Source: Clavulina sp. PMI_390
Taxonomy: Eukaryota; Basidiomycota; Agaricomycetes; Cantharellales; Hydnaceae
Direction of reading: 5' to 3'
Assembly: GCA_015039315.1 (NCBI GenBank)
Contig: WIDE01000114.1
Span: 29,459-93,458, forward strand
DNA: 64,000 bases
Under the pieces are notes generated by a model. The model did no database searches. It had not been told where the DNA came from and saw only the letters and a program-made list of their open reading frames with translations. Each line of letters begins with the position of its first letter. Position 1 is the first letter of the stretch. The translations under genes and the position numbers were made by a program. Shown here one piece after another: positions 35,015-46,681 of this stretch.

Positions 35015-38000
35015 ATGACTGCCTCTCTAGACAACAATTCGTCAACGCTCAGCCTTGACGCTACCACTGGGTCCGATTCGTACCATGCAGTATCCGAGTC
35101 AGCGACGGCTGGGGATACCTCCAATCCGCTCCTCTGGCCACCAGCTCCGCCCATGGACTCTGGCATAAACAATCCTACCCAGCGATATGCATTGCTCGTG
35201 CTGAGAACGCTCCAGTTCCTCACCGCTCTCTGGGGAATAGCATTCCTCCTCGCGAGTCAATATCTGATCCTTCATCCAACACTACACATTATCTCGCCAT
35301 TCTCCTTTGGCAACTCCTCCGTTCGACTGCGTCCATCCTCCAACTCCACCACTAGCAGCGACGCATTCAATCTCCCCTCTGACCAGCAAGAGATCTCCGG
35401 GGACCCCACTCGCTTCCATTTGAACCCCAATTGGGATCGAAATGCGCCTCCTACCACTCGAGTCTATAACTGGAGTATGTTCTCGATCCTCGTCCTTCCG
35501 TCCCGAATGCTCATGTCACATCCCTTCTTCCACCATTCGTACAGCCGTGTCAGAACGATGGGCGAAGCCGGGCCACTTTGCCAAACGCATGGTTGTCGTG
35601 AATGGCATATCTCCAGGGCCCACGATCGAAGCCAACTTTGGCGACACTATCATTGTGAGCAACTATTCTGGTTATTCCTCCCATAATGACATCTCATAGG
35701 CTCCGAATTCCTCGTTATATTATCTAGGTGAATGTTGTCAATAAGCTCGAGAACGCTACTGCAATCCATTGGCATGGGCAGTATCAGAACGGTCTGTGAT
35801 GTTTATCTCCTTTCGTGTCTTTCTTCCTGAGATTGTTGCTTTCCTCAGGTACCAACTTTTACGACGGCACTGTTGGAATCACGGTACGGATTTCCCTGCC
35901 TTACTCTACACCAAGTGAATAGACAAGCTGATTCCCTACTCTTCTGGCAGCAATGCGGTATACCTCCCAATGGCGAGATGACGTACAACTTCACCGTACA
36001 AAATGTTGGAACGTATTGGTGGCATGGTCACTTCTCTACCCAGGTACTTCTCCAACCTTGCTTCTTGGTGCCTTGTCTGCCCGACTCGGTTTTGCCCTGA
36101 CCCTTGTATTGTTCCAGCGAGCGGATGGGCTTATCGGTGCCATGGTGTTGCACTCTCCGACCGAACCAGCACTCACGACGATACCATACGACGGGGATCT
36201 CGTTCTCGTTCTCAGTGATATGTATAATACCTTGTGCGTCCCCGCCTACCCTTTCCCTCAAGACATGTCATAGCTGACTACTCAATCTACTTGTCTGATG
36301 ATCCCATCACCAACCATACCGGTCCATTCGCTAGCTCGGAAGACCTTCGGTGGCGATACCTCCGTTATGGCACAGGTATCGACGGCCAGCCAGGCGACGA
36401 ACCCGTTCCAGATGGTGGATCCATCAATGGCATATCGCAGGCAGCATGCCATTTCCGACCCGCCACCAACTCCATCCTACCTGAACGAAGACGAGGGGTG
36501 GCCAGGAGCACTGACACACGCAGGCGAGGGGATACATCTCGGCTAGTATATCCGAACAAGGACCCAAAGCGGGGCCCAGCGCACCAGCTGGATCAGCCTG
36601 TCATTCCTGAGAATAATACTTGCGTTTGGGACCTCAAGGGCGACGATAGGATCGAAGAGAAAGATCTTCATGATCGGTTCGCGACGTTTGATGGCCTCAA
36701 ACCAGGTGGAACTTATCGGCTGCGGCTCATCAACTCGGGTGAGTCTTCTTTCCATCCCTCCACATGGTATCTATGTAGACTGAACCATGCGGACCCTCCT
36801 GTTTGTTTAGGCAACGTTGCTGGGATATATTTTTCTATTGATAACCACCCGCTCACTATCGTGGAAGCAGATGGCGTCTCTGTTGAGCCCCGAACAGTTA
36901 ACGAGATTTTCGTTGCGGTCGCCCAGGTCAGTCCCTGCCGCGTCATCAGCTTTCATCTGGCTAATAACCACTTTCTTCTTGACGCATATCAGCGGTACAG
37001 CGTCATCGTCAAGTTAGACCAGAAGCCTGCGTCATACTGGATTCGTTCGACGCTCCAAGAGTTGATGCTGCGGTACATGCCACCACATCTCAACATAACA
37101 ACTTTTGGGCTCCTCAAGTATGAAGGTGCTCCCCAAACCCCTTCATTACTTGAGCGAGGTATGCACAATTCGGATCCGCTACAAAGACGGCCGAAAAGAG
37201 GAGAGCGAGATGTCAAGCAGCCTAATTTACTTGGTGACCTAGTTCCCCTTCCTAAGAAATCAGCGCCCCTCGCGGACCAAAAGATCCAGGTGTCGGTGTC
37301 TATGCAATACACTGCCGAGGGCAACTACCTCTCGTTCTTCAACTCGTGAGTCATACGATATCTTCAGCCTATGCGCCACACGCTAATCTGGAACCACTAT
37401 AGGACATCATGGGGACCGCTGCAAGATACCACTACACTCTTCGAGACGCAGTCATCTCTTTCGTACTCTACCTCCACTCCCTCCATTCCCACCTCATCAT
37501 ATTCTGATATCTATCAACTTACGATCTCCTCTTCCACCATCCAAACGATTGATCTGATCATCAACAACTACGACGATGGCGATCACCCCTTCCACTTGCA
37601 CGGGCATACATTCTTCATCATGACCACAGGCCAGGGGCGATACATGCGCCCCGAGGTTGCGCAGAAGTTCCAGATCTCTGCAGAGCCATACGTGACGGAT
37701 GAGGATTACAAACAATTTGGGCTCAGTAAGCCCAAGTGGGAGAATCCGATGCGGAGGGACACGATCGTTGTCCCAGCTTTCAGCTTTGCTGTGCTGAGGA
37801 TCGTTACGGACAACCCGGGTTTGTGGGCATTCCATTGCCACATTGATTGGTGGGTATTTGCTCCTATTCGTCGACGTTCATTTGCTGGTGTTAATGAGCA
37901 TAAATTATTCGATAGGCACCTGGAGAGCGGGCTGATGATGCAGTTTGCAAATCTTCATGGCCTGGATAAACTAAAAATACCCCAAGAGCTTCACGATATG

Positions 38001-38030
38001 TGCAAGCCAGCAAAACGGCAGGGGTCATGA
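35015..38030 (+). CDS. Multicopper oxidase (laccase-like) with N-terminal membrane anchor
   Basis: Blue copper oxidase that couples one-electron oxidation of a substrate (phenol, metal or ascorbate; not resolved) to reduction of O2 to water. All four copper-ligand clusters are visible: AIHWHGQYQNG, GTYWWHGHFSTQ, DDGDHPFHLHGHTFF and AFHCHIDWHLESGLMMQF. The Cys is the type-1 ligand and Leu is at the usual axial position. Other family blocks: VNGISPGPTIEANFGDTI, RADGLIGAMVLHSP, GLKPGGTYRLRLINSG. There is no cleavable signal peptide. About 60 hydrophilic residues precede one hydrophobic helix (YALLVLRTLQFLTALWGIAF), suggesting a type II anchor with the oxidase outside. At least eight introns. The end AKRQGS is at 38030. 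It is divergent from phosphatase copy 2. Confidence 0.87.
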
Positions 38031-38613
38031 CCTTCTGGGTCCACTCTCAACAATTTCACATGCTTGCTTGCTATCAATTTGTAGCCCTCTACTCCGAACC
38101 TCTATTCATAAACTACACAAAGCTGCCTCCTTGAGTATCAGCAACGCTTCCCACCTGCCCCTTTTCAGCAATGATATGTCCCCCGGGCTGTCAATCATCC
38201 TTCCTCGTAGTTGATTTCTTAGTTATTCACCCCCCTTGGATCTATACCACGATCTCACTTCCCAAGCCGTCACATTCGCTTTCAATATCCTTATTACCGC
38301 CAAGTCTAATTTCGTTATTTCCTTATTTGGGCGGCGGTGCTTAGCACTGCTTGTAGACGGATAGATTTTCTGATACGTGTTGTTTTCCTATTCGTTGCCA
38401 GGGTTGGTTTCCGGGACGTAATGTGCTGTGCTTTTATACATTTAGCGAATTTTGCTGGTCGTGACCGAAAATCGAGTGGCGTTTGGGTATGAATCATAGC
38501 GCGAAACCCGAGCGGGGTTGTGAATTGATCACGTGACTCTACTTTGTGTTGGTTGGCGAAACGAATACCTCATCGCAATCGACTTTGGTTCTCGACGAGA
38601 GGAAGACACCAGA
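38031..38613. other. Intergenic region upstream of the RhoGAP gene
   Basis: 3' flank of the oxidase (T/C-rich) and 5' flank of the next + strand gene. No coding feature supported. Confidence 0.5.
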
Positions 38614-41600
38614 ATGACATCGGCGGCGGCTCGCGAGGCCAACCTGAATGGCCCCGTGCCGGCGTTCGATCACCAGCTCAAGACCCTCTCAGACAGTTAC
38701 TTGACGTTCCTCACCGAGCGTATCCGGATCGAGGAATCATAGTCAGTGATGCATATACCTCTGCACGTACTTCTTACGCTAGACTAATCGCTCTTTGACT
38801 CTGGCGTGCCTGTTTCCGCCATGTTCTGTGCTCTGATCGACCCGCTTGCACCCCATGTTGGTCTTGGCAACTCGATGCACTGGTCGCGTTTTGCCCGCTC
38901 GCCGCAACCATACTTGATTACCCCAACATACACAGCATCGAATCCTTGGCTCGTCTTCATCGCAGCACCCGCGCACTCGACGAAGTGCTGGATGATCGGG
39001 AGCCAAGCACCGTCCGCAAGGTCTGGCGCGAGCTCAGGGATAACATCGACCGAGAGGTGGATGCACGAAGGGCGTTCTGTCACTCACTCAAGGGTGGTGT
39101 CCTCCCACCTCTATATGCTCTACGCGAAACACAAGAAAGGACTCGGAAACGGATAAAGGAAGACTTGAGGGAGAGTACCCAGGCACACCAGGATTATTTG
39201 GAGAATGTGCTCCCGAGATTGAAGCGAACATATCTGAAGAAATGTCAGGAAGTTGAGGTGCGTTACCCCATTTGCCTTCCCTATATCGCAAGTATGCATG
39301 CTGATCATCCATGCCTACGCCATCCCGTATCCAGGAATACAAGTCACTCGACCGCCCATCCAACATGAACCTTGGAAGCCCTACTGCCCCTGCATTTGCT
39401 TCCTCCTCATCAGGAGCTGGTATGCCTGCACCTATCGCTCGCCGGGCCAGCTTTGGTGAACGTCCAGAAAGACCATCACTACACCAAGTTGCATCATCGA
39501 TCGCCTCTATTACGTCCCCGCCTCCCTACCTCGACCGCAACAAACCACTCTCTGATTTGGCCCAACAAGGAAAGAAGGGACTGAACCAACTCATGGGCTT
39601 CCTCGACCAGCGAGGAGACAAATCTGATAGGTTGGTTGGCGGGGGATCGCTAAAGGAAGGTCAAGAGAAGGCGAGCAATGGGCTAAGAGGTGTACGTGCG
39701 AAGCGGGAAGCAGATGAGGCAGGTTCGTGATCTGCCCGTTCCATTGCCACGTTCAATCACTAATCTGTTCTCTCATCTAGACAAGGAATATAGGAAAGGC
39801 GTTCACTGGCTCGAAACCCTGCGGTTAAGGAGAGTCAAGATTCTCCAAGCTGGCTACCACGTCAGTGGACATCCAATCTCGGGCTGTAACCAAAGTCTCA
39901 CAAAGATTCTTACAGAGCTTAGAGGAGTTCGTTCGCGAAGCGGGAGATGTTTTACAAGCTGTCCTCTCTGTCTACGTCACTGCGGTGAGGTGTGTGATTT
40001 ATGCTTCAGTAAACGTTCGCATTAGAGGGGGCTCTTATACGCTCATTGAATCTAGCTCGACAGCCAAAACGACCCAGAGGGTGAGAGTTCCCGATTCGCA
40101 TTCAACCTTAGACATTCATTAACACCATATTCCTGTTCTCGTCATACAGGCAGCCGACTACGGAGAGGAAGTTATTACCCAAATCAATACCGCAGCTGAC
40201 CTGGACAGAGTCAGGAACTTCGTCACGTATGCTTTCGCTCGTGCCGCACCACAACCAGTATTCTATTTCAACTATCAAGTTGGAGAATGCCGCGATTTGG
40301 TGTTTGGGGTCAGTTTAGTCGACTATGCATTTGCACGGAACCGACCCAATGATCCACCGAGTGTGGTGGTAAAGGCAATAACGGAGATTGAGGCTCGAGG
40401 TGAATTCTCCCATCCTGTCAACGTGCTTTCCTAGAGACTCACCTTTCTTACTTAGGGATGCACGCGGAGGGTATCTATCGAGTCTCAGGGCGGCATGCCG
40501 CTTTACAAGATGTGGGTCATCTCTCATATGCGCACTTCTCTCAAAGACTCACTGGTTTCATCTTCCACAGCTTACACACATGATCGAAAAGAACGAGCAG
40601 GCATTCGAGTTCGACCCAATGACCAATGATGTGTATGCGGTTTCTAGTCTTTTGAAGGTAATTTCCTGGAAGCTTGCGTTATACTATGTGATTAATCATT
40701 CCTTCCCATCAGCTCTATCTTCGAGAGCTACCGGAGCCTTTATTCAAGCTCCCACTGTCTGAGCGATTACAGCACACAGAACACAAAGGTACGCAACCTA
40801 GATTCTCTTAATATATTATATACCTCTCAGGCTCATCTTACGACTACGCCATAGATGATCATATTCGGAAGGGCTTCCCCCTACTGAAATCCAAAATTCG
40901 TAGGCTACCACCTGTCCATCAGGTGACGTTGAAGACACTGTTGGAGCATCTTGCCCGCGTTGCCTCTAATCAGGCAACAAACAAGATGGATGTACGGAAT
41001 CTCGCGATCGTGTTCGGGGCAGTCATTTTTGGCGAAGATGAGCTACCCAAGAACGGTGATGTTCTGTCCATTGCTGCTTTCAAGGTAAATCCCCACCCCC
41101 GTCGTCGAATATATTGGTTTTACTGACTTCTATTTCAGGACACAGTCATGGAGGACCTTATCCTATACGCCTCAGATATCCTTGGAGATTTACATGGCCA
41201 ACGTGGATTGGCTCCCTCCGTCAAGAGTGTAACCCCACCTGCGGAGAATCGTCCACTCCAGGAGCCTCCTCTTCCTAGCCCGCCGGCCGAGAGTCCATCA
41301 GGGGTAGATTATGGATCAGCCTTTACAAAGGTGATGACTTTCCCTCCACGATCCACCGCTACATCCGCAGCGGGCCATGACGAAGAGGACGAGGAGGAAG
41401 AGGAGGACATACCCCCGACGAAGGAGGAAGATTTCCACCCTATCGTGCCGACCCGACCAACGCCTTCGATTCACCCCTCCAGGCGTGTGGGTACGAACAC
41501 AAGCACGGCAAGAAGTGATACCTCCATGTCCATGCTCTCTCCACGTTCGCCGAACACCCCGTCATTCTCTGATACCCACGACGAATTCCATGACGCAGAG

Positions 41601-41837
41601 GAGGATACCCCAGAGGATCGGACAGATTCGCCTATGAATGACTATGTCGCAGCGTATTCGACTCTCCAATCGGCTAATTCGACGCCATCGGTGGAGGTAC
41701 CTCAACCAGTGATTGCATCGCCAACCAAACTGCCGAGGCTACTACCAACGACACCTCCGGTTGGCTCGGTACTACCATCCTCAGAGCCTTCAGCCAGCAA
41801 CACAAGTACCGTCGTGTCATCTAGTGACAAGCCATGA
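38614..41837 (+). CDS. RGD1: F-BAR and RhoGAP domain protein (Rgd1-like)
   Basis: GTPase-activating protein for Rho3/Rho4-type GTPases that binds curved membrane through an F-BAR domain and links polarity to cell wall signalling. Exon 1 gives NGPVPAFDHQLKTLSDSYLT and RIRIEES. After a ~190-nt intron the F-BAR coils continue with YIESLARLHRSTRALDEV, RETQERTRKRIKEDLRES and LPRLKRTYLKKCQEVE. A Ser/Pro-rich insert follows, then the rest of the F-BAR. The RhoGAP domain starts near 40270 (FGVSLVDYAFARN) and has the arginine finger in GMHAEGIYRVSG, then LLKLYLRELPEPLF and NKMDVRNLAIVFGAVIFG. The C-terminal 200 residues are acidic and Pro/Ser-rich. The start at 38614 fits the F-BAR beginning. About a dozen exons. 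The assignment to Rgd1 rests on domain order. Confidence 0.87.
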
Positions 41838-42355
41838 TCGCTACTTGTTGCTAGTACTGACTTGTCCCTCGCTGTGTCATATTCTCTGTCCGATTGTTCG
41901 TTCATACTCCTCGCCGTCGTCTGTTTCCCTTATTCGGGCTGTTAGGTTCACGATTCCCAGTGGAGATCATACCCTTTAGTTAATATCCCTTTGTTCATCT
42001 CCCCTCCATCTTTCTGCTCTCTTTCTCGTTGTCATCTATATGCTGATCTCCCCGCTATTGGTCTGGACACTCGTCGGACTTTTTGTTGTGTTGGTCTGCC
42101 CCGTGCTATTATCATACTATGCTATGTATTCTTGAGACAGGATGCTATCGGCGTCTCTTTATTTCCATCGTGTGGTTAAGCGGTATGGATTATGTTCAAG
42201 TCCCTCACTATTTAAAGCTGCCTGGCAGGAGAGTGTCAACCGTGCGTACGTATTACAATTGTGCAGAGTCTGTGCTATTCTGAAAGCGTATTAGATAGCA
42301 ACGAGAAGAGTAAAGAGGCGTAAATTTCACGTCAGATTGATGCTAAAGTCCTACG
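41838..42355. other. Convergent intergenic region
   Basis: 3' flanks of the RhoGAP gene (+) and PIF1 (-). T-rich on the + strand. No gene or RNA seen. Confidence 0.5.
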
Positions 42356-45300
42356 TTATTCATCCCCAGTGATCCAGTTCTCATCCTCAAGGCGAGTATT
42401 AGGATAATCCTCAAGCTTTACTTGGCTGGATTCTTGCTTCACAGGTGGGATTGTCAGACCAGGTGGGATAATCGGCTTTCGGATGAGGGATGCTGCTGTG
42501 CCAAGTCTTTTGTGGAACTCGACAACCTTGAGGTGAGCTTGGACTCTGTAATGTGAAGATAAGTCGATCATCGGAATCGAAAAGAGGCGGCAAGCACTCA
42601 CTTGAGTGGTTGAAAATTCAGTACTTGAAGGGTCTCGAGGCTAGTTGCGCGAGAGATCGCAACGTATGCTAGAAAGGGGCCCATGAGAAGATTGTAACTG
42701 AGGGTGTAGAGCTTATATACCTTGTCCCTTCTCAAAAATCCGGCTGAGGTTGACTTTTACTCGACCTAGGGTTTGGCCCTGACTTTTATGAATAGTCATT
42801 GCCCAACCCATCAAAAGAGGGACCTGATTGATTCATGCCGTGCAAGTAAGTAAATATATTCTGTATGCATGCGACATGAATAGCTTGCCTGGTCACGAGT
42901 GGCTTCTGGCTTGCCAAAGACATTGACAACCGTGAATGGAAGGGGAGGACATAATGCCTCATCGCCGTTCTCAAACTTGACGACAGGCCATTGTGTATCA
43001 TAATCGTTGGGTGTCCCGACGGTAGCAGGTAAAGCGCGTTGGGTAGTCAGGTTACCTCGCCCGTTTTGCTCGATGTTTGCAATCATAATCATCTTTTCGT
43101 TTGCCTCCCTCCGTGTCATAAAGGCTGTGATCCGCCCAATCGAGCCATTTGCGAGACGCCCTTGTACGATATTCTGCGAATCATGAGTAGTTAGCTGATC
43201 TCACAACATACTACAGCTGTGATGATGCGGTGAGACGCACTGCAATCAACATAACCTGAGTTCCAACCTGGCGTGTGGAGTCTTTTCTCAATGTCTGCGG
43301 TTGGATGTCATTGAGGTGGATTCACGCACCCTTAGGGTGATGGATTCGGGCGCCATCACCCGATCCAACAAAGTAAGCATCTCGCGTGTAGAAATTAGTC
43401 GGCCATTTGAATCGTATCCCTACATAATAATGGTCAATGTAAGTTTTGCAGTATCAATTCACCAAATCACTCACTGGGTAGTCATGCGCTCTAAACGTGT
43501 GCTCTGGCTCTGGGAGGCTTCTGAGTCTCAAGAAGTTTGCATTCTCTGCCTCTTTCCGAGTTGGATAACTGGCGTTTCATCAGTAGAGTCTTTATCAGAA
43601 TTGATGAAAGAGAGAACATACAGCTCAGTGGGAAGAAGACCATCATCATATTTGACTTCCCGAGAGAGGCTATTAAATGTATCGATAGCCATCTTTGAAA
43701 GGTTTCCAAGTCTCATGCCGTCCAACATGTTGATGAAAGCTAATAACCAGGAACCCTAGTTAGCCACAGAAATAGTTAGACTTGTGTAGGACACGTACTT
43801 TGTTCTTTTTGACGGAAGACTTGAGTGAGTGTGATGATTTGGGGGACGCAAGCATTCCAGGTGTCGGCCTCAAATGCAAATAATGTCGGCAGTGGACGAC
43901 CGTTTAGCTGGTCGGGGACTGGCGGAAGTTGATAAAAATCCCCGCAGATGACGAGCTTGAAAGCGAGATATATTGGTCCTCTATTCATTTAGAGGGATGA
44001 ATGCTAACCTGTAGCCCACCAAACGGAGCCGTGCTGTTACGAGCACAGCGTCCTATGTACTCAAACTTGTCAAACAAGTTCCCATCTATCATTGAGACTA
44101 TTCGGGAGCGCAAATCAGTCCTATGATTGCGACAGTATGTTGTTGCGATTAGAGGCATACTTTCATCAATAACGAGCACTTGAGTACTCTTCCATCTTCG
44201 AGCGGCGCTGCCTCCTACCACAGACTTCCCCAGCTCCTCTTTGCTTCCTTTCGCAAGACCACAGCCTGAGAAAATATTTTCAGCTCCAAGATTGGCGCTT
44301 CATTACAAGTCTGTGAGTACGCACCAGCAAACGAATGTATCGTGCTCCCGCCAACATTTATTGATGCAATACCAGTAGAAGCTGTCACAGCGACCTGAGT
44401 ACCTCGTGCTCGCAGTTGGCTGATGATCTCCCTAAGAAGAACTGACTTCCCAGTTCCTGGGAATAATGATGTTTACTGAGTCTGGCGTGCAAGTGATTTG
44501 AGAATTAAGCGCACCTGCTGAGCCCGTGAAGAATAGCGAATGCCCTTGGAGAACGGCATTCAAGATACCCTGCTGTTCTTCTGAAAGCACTATTGGCTCC
44601 GTAGGTTTCAGATTAATTGGAGCCGGCGCAGGTGTGCCGTCCACTGGGGATGGACCCGAACCATCGGAATCTCCGGTTTCCAAATGGTTGTCCATGGCAG
44701 CTAGCCCAGCCATGATTTTCTCCATTCGTGAGGCTGGAGGACGCACAGGAGATCGAAGCGTGCTTGGTGTGGATGTTTGGCCAAAGTTAGGCGGTGCGAT
44801 ACGGGGAGCAGTAGGGGTGTGCGTATCAAAGGGCTTTCGATCAGGTGGTGAATGTGTCAGGTCAATGAAGAGGGATTTAGAAGACCCCACTTCGGGCATG
44901 GTATGGGCTCTGTGGGGGGTGGTAGGAGCGTAGTTTTCTCTCTTCACTCGTGGCGGCGTATCGGGAGAGCTGGATAAGTCAATCACCATTGGATCTGGTG
45001 TTGGAGTGCTTTCCCTTTTCACGTAACTGGGAATGATTGGAGCTGGTGTGGACGATGGTTCGCGCTTTCTAGGAGGTCCTGGAAATGGTTCTTCCATGCT
45101 CGGAGAGCGTTTGAATGGTCTAGAAGGTGATGAGGTCGCTTGAGGGGTGGCTATTCGTCGAGGTTCCACTAGAAGGGTGGCGCAAATGATTATTAGAACA
45201 AGCCATCAATGAAAGGACATACCAAGAGCCAGTGCTGGATCTGCTTCATCAAGCCATCTACGAGCTAGTTCGAGGGTCCGGAAACTCTTGAACCATGCCC

Positions 45301-45646
45301 CTTGGAAACCCTCGATCTGACAGAGCAAATGTACACTGAATAAATGATGGCACTGGATGGTGGCGACTGTAGCGTACGTTAGGTTGTGCCTGTTTCGGAG
45401 TTAGCGTAAAGCAGATCTCGCGACAGCCATGATAGACGCACCCCCTCCCAGGAATTGTAAATCTTGGGGCCTTCGAATCCTAGCTTTTGCCAACCGAGTT
45501 AGGGAGTGATTGAGTCGAGACGAAACGCGTGCAGACATGCCTGATTTCACTGCCCAGTATGTCGGCTAGAGTTACGTTTGCTTGGTGATCATGATCGGAT
45601 TTAGGTTCGTGTGAGTACTTACTCGCGTCTCAGACCCTTGAGACAT
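42356..45646 (-). CDS. PIF1: PIF1-type DNA helicase with N-terminal RNase H1-like hybrid-binding domain
   Basis: 5'-3' superfamily 1B helicase that unwinds G-quadruplexes, R-loops and telomere or replication intermediates. The N-terminus, assembled over several tiny exons (45646 to 45240), reads [46 protein letters not shown], with the aromatic and Gly-Phe spacing of the RNase H1 HBD (Cauli_VI) fold. A disordered Ser/Pro linker follows (44520-45168). Helicase motifs: Q region [20 protein letters not shown], Walker [31 protein letters not shown], Walker [52 protein letters not shown] and [10 protein letters not shown]. The C-terminus ends [10 protein letters not shown]. The intron 45480-45540 needs a GC donor. 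Nucleus or mitochondrion cannot be decided from sequence. Confidence 0.87.
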
Positions 45647-46681
45647 GTCGTGGCTTCACGGTCAGTCTCGCGCGTCCAGTGGCCAGGATATAGTCTTTTA
45701 GATGATATACGTGGTAATACGAGGCGAAAAGTCTTCTCAAAACGCCTAGCTTTCGTTTCAAGAGCTAAGGGATCTTTTGAACACGCGAAGTGGTTTGGTC
45801 GAGCCAAACAAATGTAGCTGAAGTGGACAGCTCCCACGGCGTGTCCAACGCGATCAATGTGGATGGTCCCGAAAATCCATCAGCTTGGGATAAGTACAGC
45901 GGTGATATGGTACAAGGCTGAAAGCTTTTCGAGGACCAATGTCATATGGTTCCTTCCATTCATTCATCATCCAACTGCGCACTACCATTCATTCCCGCCC
46001 AGAGTTGGATAGACGCGCGCTCCAGCAATGGGAATTGTTTGAGAAACACCAGTGTTAGGGGTCTGAAATTCAGTATAGCTGTATAGTGATATATTCCGCG
46101 GTCAGCAGACGCTTCCCTAACAAAAGCATTGATATCTACACTCGCTTCATGCTAGGATTATTTGTATATGATATAAATATTCATATTTCATCTGAGGAGC
46201 ACATCCCCACAGTTGATAGGTAGTGCAGTTTGAAATGCCAACCTGAGACTCCATTGATATGTTGAACACCTCATGGTAGGTATCAACGAAACCGGCCCCA
46301 AGCAGCCGATTATGTATGGGTGACCAGGTGGAGTAGTCGCCACTTACTGGCGCAAAACAGATATAATAGCGGCTTGTAAAACGACCATTTTGCGACGAGA
46401 AACGGGACCCTTCAAGCTTGCTGCAGCAGGATGGGGATGTAGTCGGCGATTGATGTCGAAGGAACGAAGCCGGTTCGCACGCTCGACGTCCGGGCGCCGC
46501 CCTTCGGCGAACTTGTGTCATCGCCTTACACGCAGGCCATCATCCGCAGGCTCTCGGGGGGTACTTAGGAAGCCCGAATCGTCACATCTCTGGCCATAAC
46601 CTTTCTTGAACCTCTCTGCGACTATCTGACAACTCTGTGCACTGCTTTATCTAAGAGTTAGCCTGCTTAAGCTCACCGAAG
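45647..46681. other. Divergent intergenic region with one unexplained minus-strand frame
   Basis: Holds the promoters of PIF1 (-) and the Ysc84/SH3 gene (+). A minus-strand frame at 46147-46521 includes a protein-like stretch (SGDYSTWSPIHNRLLGAGFV) with no identified family; it could be a gene relic. Nothing else recognised. Confidence 0.4.
46147..46521 (-). other. Unassigned open frame, possible gene relic
   Basis: A 124-codon minus-strand frame. Its middle (about 46220-46390) has balanced composition, including SPIHNRLLGAGFVDTYHEVF, whereas the upstream part is basic and low-quality and probably not coding. I recognise no family with confidence; nuclease or phosphatase folds crossed my mind only because of the W-x-P-x-H pattern. 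A GTAAGTGG donor-like site lies at its centre, so part could be intronic. It may be a relic, a small unknown gene or chance. Confidence 0.25.
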
